Shown here: positions 27,377 to 35,770 of the stretch, one piece after another
Position numbering within the stretch: position 1 is the first letter of the stretch
Layout: each line of letters starts with the position of its first letter
Assembly: GCF_003095375.1 (NCBI RefSeq)
Contig: NZ_QEHR01000001.1
Location: 434,001-498,000 of the forward strand
Source of the DNA: Marixanthomonas spongiae
GTDB lineage: Bacteria > Bacteroidota > Bacteroidia > Flavobacteriales > Flavobacteriaceae
DNA: 64,000 bases
Reading direction: 5' to 3'
Program-made: the position numbers and the translations under genes
The notes under the pieces: model-generated
Told to the model about the DNA's origin: nothing
The model's database searches: none
The model's input: the letters and a program-made list of their open reading frames with translations, nothing else

Positions 27377-27440
27377 TTCTACAAAATTAGAATTAACTCT
27401 ACAAATATAGAATAATATTTTGTATTCTACAAACATAGAA
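27377..27440 (-). promoter_or_regulatory. Three BlaI operators overlapping -7 boxes
   Basis: Sites at 27377-27392, 27397-27412 and 27425-27440 read on the minus strand TTCTAATTTTGTAGAA, TTCTATATTTGTAGAG and TTCTATGTTTGTAGAA. Each is a TTCTA-N6-TAGAA palindrome, and each contains TAnnTTTG, the Bacteroidota -7 element. Spacing is 20 and 28 bases. So each operator coincides with a possible promoter of the blaI-M56 operon. Confidence 0.75.
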
Positions 27441-27514
27441 TAGACTTTTTTTCAGAAAAAATTAAAATTTCAATGGAGATTGAATTAAAGTATCTTTACC
27501 GAAAATTAAAAATT

Positions 27515-28090
27515 ATGAGCCTGGAACGCGACCTATACAAACGAGCTGAAAACAAATGTGAATTGTGTACTTCTACAGAAAATCTATCTGTTTTTGCAGT
27601 TCCTGATTCCCCTAAAGAAGGTGTGGAAGCCAGCATCTTACTTTGCTCAACGTGTAAAGAACAAATTGAAGATGAGTCCAAGCGCGACCCCAACCATTGG
27701 CGTTGCCTCAACGACAGTATGTGGAGCACCGTCCCAGCAGTGCAGGTTATGGCTTGGCGTATGTTGCAACGCTTGAAAAATGAGGGTTGGCCACAAGATT
27801 TGTTGGATATGATGTATATGGAAGACGACATCAAGGAATGGGCCAAGGCAGGGCTCGCAGAAAACAAGGAAAAAGCAATTGTGCATCGCGACAGCAACGG
27901 CAATGTTCTGGAAGCGGGCGATTCGGTAGTTCTAATCAAAGATTTAAAAGTAAAGGGAAGCAGCATGGTTGCTAAACAGGGTACAGCCGTTCGCCGTATT
28001 TCTTTGGATCACGACAACGAAAAGTATATTGAAGGCAAGGTTGACGGGCAACAAATTGTAATCATTACCGATTTTGTAAAGAAGATGTAA
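27515..28090 (+). CDS. PhnA-family zinc protein
   Basis: 191 residues from the Met before 'SLERDLYKRAENKCELC'. Two CxxC pairs (near 15 and 55: 'CELCTS', 'LCSTCKEQ') make a zinc ribbon; the C-terminal 'DSNGNVLEAGDSVVLIKDLKVKG' is the PhnA/YjdM domain. Despite the name, no direct phosphonate cleavage role is shown for most members. A 14-codon upstream extension has no support. Divergent from the BlaI operon; its promoter region would overlap the operators. Confidence 0.85.
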   Translation: MSLERDLYKRAENKCELCTSTENLSVFAVPDSPKEGVEASILLCSTCKEQIEDESKRDPNHWRCLNDSMWSTVPAVQVMAWRMLQRLKNEGWPQDLLDMMYMEDDIKEWAKAGLAENKEKAIVHRDSNGNVLEAGDSVVLIKDLKVKGSSMVAKQGTAVRRISLDHDNEKYIEGKVDGQQIVIITDFVKKM

Positions 28091-28231
28091 CTTACCTAAA
28101 CGCAAAGTGCACCAAGTTTGCAGCCTTTTTAAAATTTCAAACTAACTCTTTGAATAGGTTACCGGTTTTTTTTCTGAAATTTTTGTAAATCCGTTAAGAT
28201 AAATTAATACTTTTTACCGCTATTTTTAAAG

Positions 28232-29305
28232 ATGGCAAAAAAAATACCCGATCTTAAAAAAATACTGAAAAAACCTGAAAAGGCCGCCGCATTGGCAGAT
28301 TTGGTGTATGTTACCGAAAAAAAACTCACCATACAAAGGCACCGCCACGGCCGTGGTTTCTATTACACCGAAGCAGGTAAAAAGATTAAAAGCAAATCGG
28401 CCATTAAGCGTTTTAAAAGTTTGGTCATCCCTCCCGCTTGGACCGATGTCTTTATCACCCCCTTAAAAAACGGTCATTTGCAAGTAGTAGGACGGGACGA
28501 AAAAAACCGCAAACAATACCGCTACCATCCACATTGGTCAAAAATACGCAACAGGACCAAGTTTTTTAAGATGGCTGCTTTTGGCAAAATACTCCCTAAG
28601 ATAAGAAAGCAAATTGAAGAAGACCTGAAACGCCCAAAAATGGACCAGCGAAAATGTTTGGCGGTCGTCTTGCATTTAATGGAAGAAACCCACATCAGGA
28701 TAGGGAATTCCTATTACGCCAAGAACAACAAATCGTACGGGCTTTCCACGTTGCGAACCAAGCACGTAGCGGTCATGGACAACAAATTGTTGTTTGAGTT
28801 TACAGGGAAAAAAGGCAAAAAACACCGCATCCCCTTAAAGGACAAACGCTTGCAGAAATTGGTGTTACAGTGCGAAGAAATTCCCGGTTGGGAACTGTTT
28901 CAGTACTACGACGAAGATGGCGATCACCACAGCATTGACAGTGGTATGGTAAACGAGTACATCAAGGATATTTCGGGAGATATTTTTTCGGCTAAGGATT
29001 TTAGAACGTGGGCAGCCAGCAAGATCGTTTTTGAGACCCTTTATCAATTAGGCATCGAAGAAAACAAGAAACAGAACAAAAAGAACATCCTCACGGCCAT
29101 AGATGCCGCTGCCGAAGGTTTAGGCAACACCCGTTCCGTTTGTCGAAATTATTACGTGCACCCTGTTATAGTTGAAAAATACGAGGACAGTTCTATCCAG
29201 ACCTATTTCGAAGAACTGGATACCATGAAAAATACGACTAAATTTTTATCGACTACTGAAACCGTACTTTTAAAATTGCTCCATGAATTTGAAGTTACTA
29301 TTTAA
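28232..29305 (+). CDS. DNA topoisomerase IB (poxvirus-like)
   Basis: 357 residues. Nicks one DNA strand and forms a 3'-phosphotyrosine to relax supercoils. Contains 'GRGFYYTEAGKKIKSKSAIKRF' N-terminal sheet, 'IPPAWTDVFITPLKNGHLQ', a KRPKMDQRKCLAVV segment and the catalytic Tyr region 'GNTRSVCRNYYVHP' with 'KDFRTWAASKI'. Length fits bacterial TopIB (300-370). No neighbour suggests a special role. A bidirectional terminator follows. Confidence 0.93.
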   Translation: MAKKIPDLKKILKKPEKAAALADLVYVTEKKLTIQRHRHGRGFYYTEAGKKIKSKSAIKRFKSLVIPPAWTDVFITPLKNGHLQVVGRDEKNRKQYRYHPHWSKIRNRTKFFKMAAFGKILPKIRKQIEEDLKRPKMDQRKCLAVVLHLMEETHIRIGNSYYAKNNKSYGLSTLRTKHVAVMDNKLLFEFTGKKGKKHRIPLKDKRLQKLVLQCEEIPGWELFQYYDEDGDHHSIDSGMVNEYIKDISGDIFSAKDFRTWAASKIVFETLYQLGIEENKKQNKKNILTAIDAAAEGLGNTRSVCRNYYVHPVIVEKYEDSSIQTYFEELDTMKNTTKFLSTTETVLLKLLHEFEVTI

Positions 29306-29362
29306 TAGTTGAAAAAAATGAATTTCTTCGCCATAAAAAGGTTGAAGGCTACAAGTCTATAG

Positions 29363-29403
29363 AAAAAGACCTGCACATTAGGCTAACTTGCAGGTCTTTT
29401 TTA
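29363..29403. terminator. Bidirectional terminator between convergent genes
   Basis: AAAGACCTGCA (29365-29375) pairs with TGCAGGTCTTT (29389-29399), with A-run before and T-run after, so it works for both the topoisomerase and the dipeptidase. Confidence 0.9.
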
Positions 29404-29410
29404 TGAACTG

Positions 29411-30799
29411 TTATTTACTCATCTCAGTAAAATAATGATAAAACTGCGGGATGGTTTCAATTCCTTTTAGATAATTCCATATCCCGAAATGTTCATTAGG
29501 GGAATGGATGGCATCGGTATCCAACCCAAAGCCCATTAAAATGGTCTTGCTTTTCAGTTCGTTTTCAAACAAGGCCACAATCGGGATGCTGCCACCGCTA
29601 CGTTGCGGGATTGGAGTTTTCCCAAAGGTTTCTTCGTACGCTTTACTGGCGGCTTTATATCCCGTATTATCGATTGGCGTTACATACGCTTGGCCGCCGT
29701 GATGTGGCTTCACTTCTACGGTAACGGCTTTGGGTGCTATGCTTTCAAAATGATCTTTGAACAATTGGCTTATTTTCTTCCAGTCTTGGTTAGGCACCAA
29801 TCGCATGCTTATTTTAGCGTAGGCCTTGCTGGGAATTACCGTTTTGGCCCCTTCGCCAGTGTAACCACCCCAAATACCGTTGACATCCAAGGTTGGGCGT
29901 ATGGAATTGCGTTCATTAGTGGTATATCCCGCTTCGCCATACACATCACCAATACCGATTGCTTTTTTGTAGGCTTCTTTGTCAAAAGGAGCTTCGGCCA
30001 TTTTAGCACGCTCCTCTTCTGAAAGATTCTCAACATCGTCATAAAACCCGGGAATGGTAATATGGTTGTTTTCATCTTGAAGCGAGGCGATCATTTTTGC
30101 CAAAATATTTATGGGGTTGGCCACTGCTCCACCGTACAAGCCACTGTGCAAATCGCGATTGGGACCGGTCACTTCAACCTCAACGTAACTAAGGCCACGC
30201 AAGCCGGTGGTGATAGATGGCGTGCCTTTAGCGATCATCCCAGTATCGCTGATTAAAATAACATCGTTGGCCAGTTTTTCCCTGTTGCGGGTAACAAACC
30301 ATTCCAGACTGGCGCTGCCCACTTCCTCTTCACCCTCGATCATAAATTTTACGTTACAGGGCAGTTGGTTGGTTTCGGTCATATATTCCAAGGCCTTTAC
30401 GTGCATGTACATCTGTCCTTTATCGTCGCAGCTGCCACGGGCAAAGATGGCTCCGTTGGGATGAATTTCGGTTTTTTCAATAACCGGATCAAATGGCGGA
30501 CTGTTCCAAAGATCCATCGGGTCTGGTGGTTGCACATCGTAATGGCCATACACGAGAACCGTTGGCAAGTTTTTATCGATTGTTTTTTCGCCATAGACAA
30601 TGGGATAGCCGGGCGTTTCGCAAATTTCAACGGTGTCGCAACCTGCTTTTTTAAGGCTGTCTTTTACGGCTTCGGCTGTGTTGAACACATCGTCTTTATA
30701 TGCTGGGTCGGCACTAATGCTCGGAATTTTAAGCAGTTCGATCAACTCGTCAATAAATCGTTGTTTGTGTTCTTCAATATATGGTTTTGCACTTTTCAT
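29411..30799 (-). CDS. M20 family dipeptidase
   Basis: 462 residues, zinc dipeptidase. 'VLVYGHYDVQPPDPMDLWNSPPF' (given for orientation in two parts: VLVYGHYDVQPP, DLWNSPPF) has the first metal His/Asp; 'SCDDKGQMYMHVKALEY' the bridging Asp; 'MIEGEEEVGSASLEWF' the catalytic Glu pair; 'DLHSGLYGGAVANP' the dimerisation-domain His. The C-terminal 'DAIHSPNEHFGIWNY' completes the site. Cytosolic peptide hydrolysis. Standard start at 30799. Confidence 0.93.
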   Translation of the reverse strand: MKSAKPYIEEHKQRFIDELIELLKIPSISADPAYKDDVFNTAEAVKDSLKKAGCDTVEICETPGYPIVYGEKTIDKNLPTVLVYGHYDVQPPDPMDLWNSPPFDPVIEKTEIHPNGAIFARGSCDDKGQMYMHVKALEYMTETNQLPCNVKFMIEGEEEVGSASLEWFVTRNREKLANDVILISDTGMIAKGTPSITTGLRGLSYVEVEVTGPNRDLHSGLYGGAVANPINILAKMIASLQDENNHITIPGFYDDVENLSEEERAKMAEAPFDKEAYKKAIGIGDVYGEAGYTTNERNSIRPTLDVNGIWGGYTGEGAKTVIPSKAYAKISMRLVPNQDWKKISQLFKDHFESIAPKAVTVEVKPHHGGQAYVTPIDNTGYKAASKAYEETFGKTPIPQRSGGSIPIVALFENELKSKTILMGFGLDTDAIHSPNEHFGIWNYLKGIETIPQFYHYFTEMSK

Positions 30800-30868
30800 A
30801 GGAATGTATCGTATTTTTTTACTGAAAAGCTAAAGGTACCAAAAACAAAATTTTATCTAAAAAATTTG

Positions 30869-30898
30869 TTTGCCAATTATCAAGTTTATGTATATTTG
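30869..30898 (+). promoter_or_regulatory. Bacteroidota promoter for tRNA-Leu
   Basis: TTTG (30869-30872), 18 bases, TATATTTG (30891-30898). Same sequence and spacing as the tRNA-Phe promoter. tRNA starts 36 bases later. Confidence 0.75.
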
Positions 30899-30933
30899 CA
30901 CTCCTTTTGAAACAAAAAGGAATGTATTGAAAT

Positions 30934-31015
30934 GCGGGCGTGGTGGAATTGGTAGACACGCTAGACTTAGGATCTAGTGCCGCAAGGTGTGAGAGTTCGA
31001 GTCTCTCCGCCCGCA
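30934..31015 (+). tRNA. tRNA-Leu (UAG)
   Basis: 82-base class II tRNA. GCGGGCG/CGCCCGC acceptor, anticodon stem CTAGA/TCTAG with loop CTTAGGA (anticodon TAG), a variable arm (TGCCGCAAGGTG) and T-arm with GTTCGAGTC. CCA is not encoded. Confidence 0.97.
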
Positions 31016-31024
31016 CTTAATAAG

Positions 31025-31057
31025 AAAGCTAACTTTAACGAGTTGGCTTTTTTTGTT
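31025..31057 (+). terminator. Terminator after tRNA-Leu
   Basis: AAAGCTAACT (31025-31034) pairs with AGTTGGCTTT (31041-31050, one G-U), followed by a T-run. Confidence 0.8.
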
Positions 31058-31121
31058 TTTAAACATAACGAAACTTTAATGGAGACGAGAAGTTTATCCT
31101 GAGCGAGGAACGAGCCGAAGG

Positions 31122-31139
31122 GAGTCTCTCCGCCCGCAC
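31122..31139 (+). pseudogene. Duplicated 3' end of tRNA-Leu
   Basis: GAGTCTCTCCGCCCGCAC repeats exactly 30999-31016, the T-arm 3' half and acceptor of tRNA-Leu, 123 bases downstream. Nothing resembling the 5' half precedes it; instead a TATCCTGAGCG...GAAGGG dispersed repeat abuts it. It has its own terminator, so it looks like the scar of a lost second tRNA or of a site-specific insertion. Confidence 0.75.
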
Positions 31140-31145
31140 ATTATA

Positions 31146-31177
31146 AAGCTTCTCTTTTACAGAGGAGCTTTTTTTAT
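31146..31177 (+). terminator. Terminator after the tRNA-Leu scar
   Basis: AAGCTTCTCT (31146-31155) pairs with AGAGGAGCTT (31161-31170), then a seven-T run. Confidence 0.8.
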
Positions 31178-31252
31178 TTAGCCCATTCTTTAACACAACC
31201 TTTAAATCTTTCCCCCCGATCTTTTTTACCTTTATGGTAAATAATCTCCAAG

Positions 31253-32983
31253 ATGTCAAAAAAACTAAACCAATTGGAGGCTACTGCAATTTCGGGCAAC
31301 GATATCAGCTCTTCTTGTTTATATGTTTCAGCCCTGGCCATATTCTACGCAGGGCAATACGCTTGGGTTTCCCTTTTAATAGTTGCCGTTGTTCTTTTTT
31401 TATTCCGAAAAATATATGGGGAAGTCGTTGGCGCCCTGCCATTGAACGGCGGAGCCTACAATGCATTGCTCAATACCACCAAAAAATCGACCGCCTCGCT
31501 CGCTGCAGCCTTGACGGTGTTATCGTATATGGCAACCGCCGTGCTTTCGGGTAGTGAGGCCGTAAAATACGCCGCCAGCATATGGGATGGCATCCCGGTG
31601 TTTCCGGTAACCATTGGGGTGCTTTTTGTTTTCATGTGTTTGGTTATTTTAGGTATCGGGGAATCTTCAAAAGTGGCCATTGCCATATTTTTGTTTCATT
31701 TAACTTCTTTGACCTTGCTTTGCGGTTTCTGTATCTACCATTTTTTTACCAGCGGGTTCGACATATTGACGGCAAATTTTAACACCCCTATTCAAGGAAG
31801 CATCGTAACGGCCTTGTTTTTCGGCTTTTCTGCGGCTATGCTTGGTATTAGCGGGTTTGAAAGCTCTGCCAATTTTGTAGAAGAACAGAAAAAAGGCGTC
31901 TTCCCCAAAACCTTGCGGAATATGTGGGTTATTGTGAGCATTTTCAATCCGCTTATCGCCTTTTTGGCTTTGGCCATCATCCCCATTGAAACTGTAAATG
32001 CGAATCAAGATGCTTTGTTATCGTTTTTAGGGAAGGCTTCTGGCGGAAATTGGCTTTCGTTTTTAATTGGGCTGGATGCCGCATTGGTGTTGAGCGGGGC
32101 GGTATTGACATCGTTCGTTGGGGTTGGCGGATTGATGGAACGCATGGCTTTAGACCGTATTTTGCCAAAATTTTTACTGAAAAAGAGCAAACGGAACACC
32201 TCTTACCCCATTTTTATCTTGTTTTTTGTGCTCTGTACCTCCATTTTATTTGTAACCGAAGGCGATCTCGCCAAACTTGCTGGGGTTTACACCATTGCTT
32301 TTTTATTGGTCATGGTGCTTTTTGGCATTGGCAATATTTTGCTGAAAGTAAACCGAAAAACCCTTCCCAGGCCCGAACGCGCCAGTTGGACTGGACTTTT
32401 AATAGCCATCACCGCCGTGGCCGCTGCCATTGTGGGCAATATTGTATTAAACCCACCCTACCTTGCTATTTTTATCGAGTATTTAATCCCTACGCTTATG
32501 GTCGTGTTTTTTATGTTGTACCGTACGTATATTATGAAAGCTGTTTTATCGATGGCAAAATATATTTTTCCCGAAAACCACAAGTTTTTACGGCTGTTGC
32601 ACAGAAAAACCGTCAAAGAACTGGCGCAGATTAATAATCAGGAATTTGTGTTTTTCACCAACCATGAAAATGTTGAAATGCTCAACAAGGTCATGCTCTA
32701 TGTAAAGAAAAATGAACCAACCCGAAAAATAAAAATAGTTGCCGTACTGGAAGAAGGCGCCACGGTTGAAGGCGAGCTCAAAAAAGACATTGAAGTGCTC
32801 AACAGGGCCTATCCAGATATCCAGATCGATTTTGTAGAAGAACCCGGAACATTCAACCCAGAAAAAATAAAAGAACTTTCCAAACGATGGAACATCCCTA
32901 CCAATTTTATGTTCATTGGCGCCCCAGGAGAGCATTTTCCTTACCGGATACAAGAATTGGGCGAAGTGCGGCTTATTATTTAA
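31253..32983 (+). CDS. APC-superfamily amino-acid permease
   Basis: 576 residues. About 12 membrane helices over the first 430 residues, with 'GALPLNGGAYNALLNTT' as the helix 1-2 signature and 'GISGFESSANFVEE' in a later helix. The last 140 residues form a soluble alpha/beta domain ('KIVAVLEEGATVEG', 'IQIDFVEEPGTF') of universal-stress-like appearance, as in several Bacteroidota permeases. Imports or exchanges amino acids; the specific one is not clear. The next gene is convergent, 22 bases away. Confidence 0.85.
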   Translation: MSKKLNQLEATAISGNDISSSCLYVSALAIFYAGQYAWVSLLIVAVVLFLFRKIYGEVVGALPLNGGAYNALLNTTKKSTASLAAALTVLSYMATAVLSGSEAVKYAASIWDGIPVFPVTIGVLFVFMCLVILGIGESSKVAIAIFLFHLTSLTLLCGFCIYHFFTSGFDILTANFNTPIQGSIVTALFFGFSAAMLGISGFESSANFVEEQKKGVFPKTLRNMWVIVSIFNPLIAFLALAIIPIETVNANQDALLSFLGKASGGNWLSFLIGLDAALVLSGAVLTSFVGVGGLMERMALDRILPKFLLKKSKRNTSYPIFILFFVLCTSILFVTEGDLAKLAGVYTIAFLLVMVLFGIGNILLKVNRKTLPRPERASWTGLLIAITAVAAAIVGNIVLNPPYLAIFIEYLIPTLMVVFFMLYRTYIMKAVLSMAKYIFPENHKFLRLLHRKTVKELAQINNQEFVFFTNHENVEMLNKVMLYVKKNEPTRKIKIVAVLEEGATVEGELKKDIEVLNRAYPDIQIDFVEEPGTFNPEKIKELSKRWNIPTNFMFIGAPGEHFPYRIQELGEVRLII

Positions 32984-33005
32984 AATTTCGGTTTCTAGTC
33001 AAACA

Positions 33006-34037
33006 CTATTTTCCCTCCTCGATTTTCTCATTAACCTCTTCTTTCTCCTCGCCATTCAGGTTTCCTTTGGTTTTCGGTTTTTTGCCGTTTTTGTGATGTA
33101 TCTCATAGTACATGGCAAAATGGTCGCTGCCAAAGTTTTTGGTTCTTACCATTTTTTTTACAAACAGATCCTTGGTATGGAACAAATGGTCCAAAGGAAA
33201 ACGCATCAACCAGTATCCAGCATGATAGGTAGGAAAAAAACCACGGCCAATGCGCGGATCGATCATGGCGGTCATTTTTTTGAACAAACGCGTGGTGCGG
33301 CTCCAAACCACATCGTTCATATCGCCACAGACCACTACCGGCTTGTCGAGCTTCCTTATTTTTTTGCCCACTACCATCAATTCGGCATCGCGTTCTTTAG
33401 AGGTTTCGTTTTCGGTGGGACTTGGCGGCGCAGGATGTAAACAAGCGAAAAACACGGTTCGGTTTCCTGAGAGCGGATAATCAAAAAGTATGGAAGGCAC
33501 CCCTTCTTCTACAAAGTAATGCGTTTCCACGTTTTTCAATTCGGTTTTGGAATACAACAACATTCCATAATAATTATCCAAAGGTATTTTGACGCTATAA
33601 GGATAGGTTGCTTCTATTTCAGAAAGGCCTGCCTCCCAAGATTTGTCGGTTTCCATGGCAAGGACAAGGTCTGGATCGTAATGTTTTATTTCAGCTTTAA
33701 ACAAATGGTACTCCTTATTGTCCTGTAACACATTCCCCGCCAATATAGAAACACAGCCATCACTGGGGAAATCTGGCTTACGGCGCGGATAAAATTGACT
33801 GTACGGAAACACTTTAACCACTTGATATGCAATGGTCGCGATAAGCGCACCTAATAATACCCAACTAAAAATTGTAAACGGATCTTCAAAAATCAAGAAA
33901 AGAACAAGCAAAACCAACTGTATGGCAATAGACTGCAACCTGATGAAATCGGGTATCCTAAAAAACCAGTGCGGGTTTTCAGTAGCCGGGAAAAAAGGAC
34001 TTATAATGAAGATAATGATAGCAACATATAAAACCAT
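33006..34037 (-). CDS. Membrane-anchored endonuclease/exonuclease/phosphatase family protein
   Basis: 343 residues. Three N-terminal helices (about 1-85) carry a cytosolic or periplasmic EEP domain with 'LAGNVLQDNKEY', 'DLVLAMETD' (metal Glu), 'CLHPAPPSP', 'VVVCGDMND' (catalytic Asp/Asn) and 'NFGSDHFAMY' (terminal SDH). The tail is acidic-basic and low complexity. Could cleave nucleic acid or phospholipid head groups; family alone does not decide. Confidence 0.85.
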   Translation of the reverse strand: MVLYVAIIIFIISPFFPATENPHWFFRIPDFIRLQSIAIQLVLLVLFLIFEDPFTIFSWVLLGALIATIAYQVVKVFPYSQFYPRRKPDFPSDGCVSILAGNVLQDNKEYHLFKAEIKHYDPDLVLAMETDKSWEAGLSEIEATYPYSVKIPLDNYYGMLLYSKTELKNVETHYFVEEGVPSILFDYPLSGNRTVFFACLHPAPPSPTENETSKERDAELMVVGKKIRKLDKPVVVCGDMNDVVWSRTTRLFKKMTAMIDPRIGRGFFPTYHAGYWLMRFPLDHLFHTKDLFVKKMVRTKNFGSDHFAMYYEIHHKNGKKPKTKGNLNGEEKEEVNEKIEEGK

Positions 34038-34100
34038 GCTATAAATGTAGTGTTTTTAATTGATTGTTTTCTTCAGAAAAAAAACAGAAAAATTTTAAAA

Positions 34101-34120
34101 TTTTAAGGCACACCTTAAAA
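34101..34120. promoter_or_regulatory. Palindrome TTTTAAGG-N4-CCTTAAAA upstream of the T9SS gene
   Basis: Perfect 8-bp inverted repeat centred on CACA, 15 bases upstream of the -7 box at 34136, where a -33 element would lie. A regulator site is plausible but unproven. Confidence 0.45.
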
Positions 34121-34135
34121 CCGGCTGCTTATTTG

Positions 34136-34143
34136 TATTTTTG
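34136..34143 (+). promoter_or_regulatory. -7 box TATTTTTG of the T9SS cargo gene
   Basis: TATTTTTG fits TAnnTTTG and lies 24 bases before the ATG. It lies directly after the palindrome. Confidence 0.6.
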
Positions 34144-34167
34144 GGCATAGAAACAAAAAATACTATC

Positions 34168-35643
34168 ATGAAAAAAATTACCCTATCGTGTTTACTTGTT
34201 GTATTCACTTTTTCAGCATTAATCGCCCAAACCTACACAACGCCCAATGATGGCGGCACTTACACTTTGGATGATATCGCCACGCTAAGCCCTACCACTG
34301 TTACAGTATCGGGAACCGATTACACACTATTGGAAAATCTTGTCATTGCCCAAACCGATACTTTTTTAATAGATACCGACCTTACGCTCTCAATCGATGC
34401 AGCTTTGTTGATTACCGTTGAAGGAACCTTTAATGTAACCGCTACTGCTGTTACCGTTACCGCAACCGATACGTCACAACCTTACGACGGCTTCCGTTTT
34501 GAGGAATCTTCAAGCATCGACATTCAAAACACAACCATAGAATATGGAGGCGGGTTAAAGGTTATAACTGCCGATTTCACCATTAACAACTGTACGCTGA
34601 CCAATAATGTTTCGGGCGCTGCTACAGGCAGTGTTATTTCCTTGTCAAATGGAACACCGCAAATTACCAATAATACCATTACATTTAATGAGTTGCCGGC
34701 AATCAGCTCGGGTGCAAACAGTGAGGTATCCCCTTATATTTTCAACAATTTCTTAGAAGGCAATAACCAGTCCAACTCTAACCGTCCGCAAATTAATCTA
34801 GGCATTACAAAACCAGCCGATACCCTTAGGATAATGCAAAACACCATTATCGGCGACCGAAGTCTGGATCAAGTGGGTGGAATCGCCATAGCCAACTTTT
34901 TTGGGGGAAGCGGACAGATACTGGCTCGCATAGACGATAACACGATTGTTGATAACCGCTACGGAATGACTGTCGTGGGGTCCAACTCTTTCGCTTACGT
35001 AACCAACAATATAATTGAAGACAACGACACGCAAGGCAACCCAGCATTGGGCGGAAGCGGAATTTCGCTCAACAGCGCATCTGCGGGGATGGAGGTAATC
35101 GCTTCTGGCAATGAAATTAGACGAAACCTTTGGGGCATCACCGTGATTGACCAAGCTTCCATCAATCTGGGAGATGGCGCAGACAACATAGGCGAAAATG
35201 TCTTTTCTGAAAATGGAAACAATGGACAGACCTTTGCCTTGTACAACAACACCCCCAACACCCTGCAAGCCATTAACAATTGCTGGATAGAAGGACAGGA
35301 AAGCACCGAGCAACAGGTTGAGGATGTTATTTTTCACGTGGTGGATGATGCATCTTTGGGCGAAGTGATTTTTGATCCTTTTCTATGTGGTGTTTTAAGT
35401 ATTGATGAAAACACCATTGAAAATTTCAGTTTTTATCCAAACCCTGCCACAAACCAAATTCAGTTTGACAATCGTTTTTCTTTTTCTGAAATAACTGTTT
35501 ATGATGTTACAGGAAAATTGATTGTTGCCAAATCGCTTTCCGAAGGGAAAAACACGGTACCGTTGAACATTCCATCTGGGGTTTATTTTGCAACCTTCAG
35601 CAACGGGAAAGCTTCAACTACCGAAAAATTAGTGATTCAATAA
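34168..35643 (+). CDS. T9SS type A sorting-domain protein with parallel beta-helix repeats
   Basis: 491 residues from the Met before 'KKITLSCLLVVFTFS'. Signal peptide, then many N-rich repeats ('NTTIEYGGGLK', 'ITNNTITFNELP', 'RIDDNTIVDNRYGM', 'VTNNIIEDND') that fit a right-handed beta-helix. The end (about 415-491, 'FYPNPATNQIQFDN', 'VYDVTGKLIVAKSL', 'SGVYFATF') is the type A sorting domain read by the PorSS/T9SS machinery, which attaches or releases the protein at the cell surface. Substrate unknown; adhesin or polysaccharide-related roles are common for such repeats. Confidence 0.9.
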   Translation: MKKITLSCLLVVFTFSALIAQTYTTPNDGGTYTLDDIATLSPTTVTVSGTDYTLLENLVIAQTDTFLIDTDLTLSIDAALLITVEGTFNVTATAVTVTATDTSQPYDGFRFEESSSIDIQNTTIEYGGGLKVITADFTINNCTLTNNVSGAATGSVISLSNGTPQITNNTITFNELPAISSGANSEVSPYIFNNFLEGNNQSNSNRPQINLGITKPADTLRIMQNTIIGDRSLDQVGGIAIANFFGGSGQILARIDDNTIVDNRYGMTVVGSNSFAYVTNNIIEDNDTQGNPALGGSGISLNSASAGMEVIASGNEIRRNLWGITVIDQASINLGDGADNIGENVFSENGNNGQTFALYNNTPNTLQAINNCWIEGQESTEQQVEDVIFHVVDDASLGEVIFDPFLCGVLSIDENTIENFSFYPNPATNQIQFDNRFSFSEITVYDVTGKLIVAKSLSEGKNTVPLNIPSGVYFATFSNGKASTTEKLVIQ

Positions 35644-35666
35644 AACATCACTTTAATATATTTTTA

Positions 35667-35702
35667 AAAGCACGTTGGTTTAATTATCAACGTGTTTTTT
35701 TA
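35667..35702 (+). terminator. Terminator after the T9SS cargo gene
   Basis: CACGTTG (35671-35677) pairs with CAACGTG (35688-35694), then a seven-T run; flanking A and T tracts extend the stem. Confidence 0.85.
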
Positions 35703-35732
35703 TTTAATGCTCCCTATCTACTGTTAAAACCG

Positions 35733-35740
35733 TAATTTTG
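35733..35740 (+). promoter_or_regulatory. -7 box TAATTTTG of the decarboxylase gene
   Basis: TAATTTTG fits TAnnTTTG, 31 bases before the GTG start. Confidence 0.5.
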
Positions 35741-35770
35741 CACTTCTAAAAACCTCGTAACAAAAAAGAA

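Noticed and set aside
30999-31139. tRNA-Leu duplicate as prophage attachment sites
   Set aside because: Only about 105 bases separate the copies and no integrase or phage gene is in the window.
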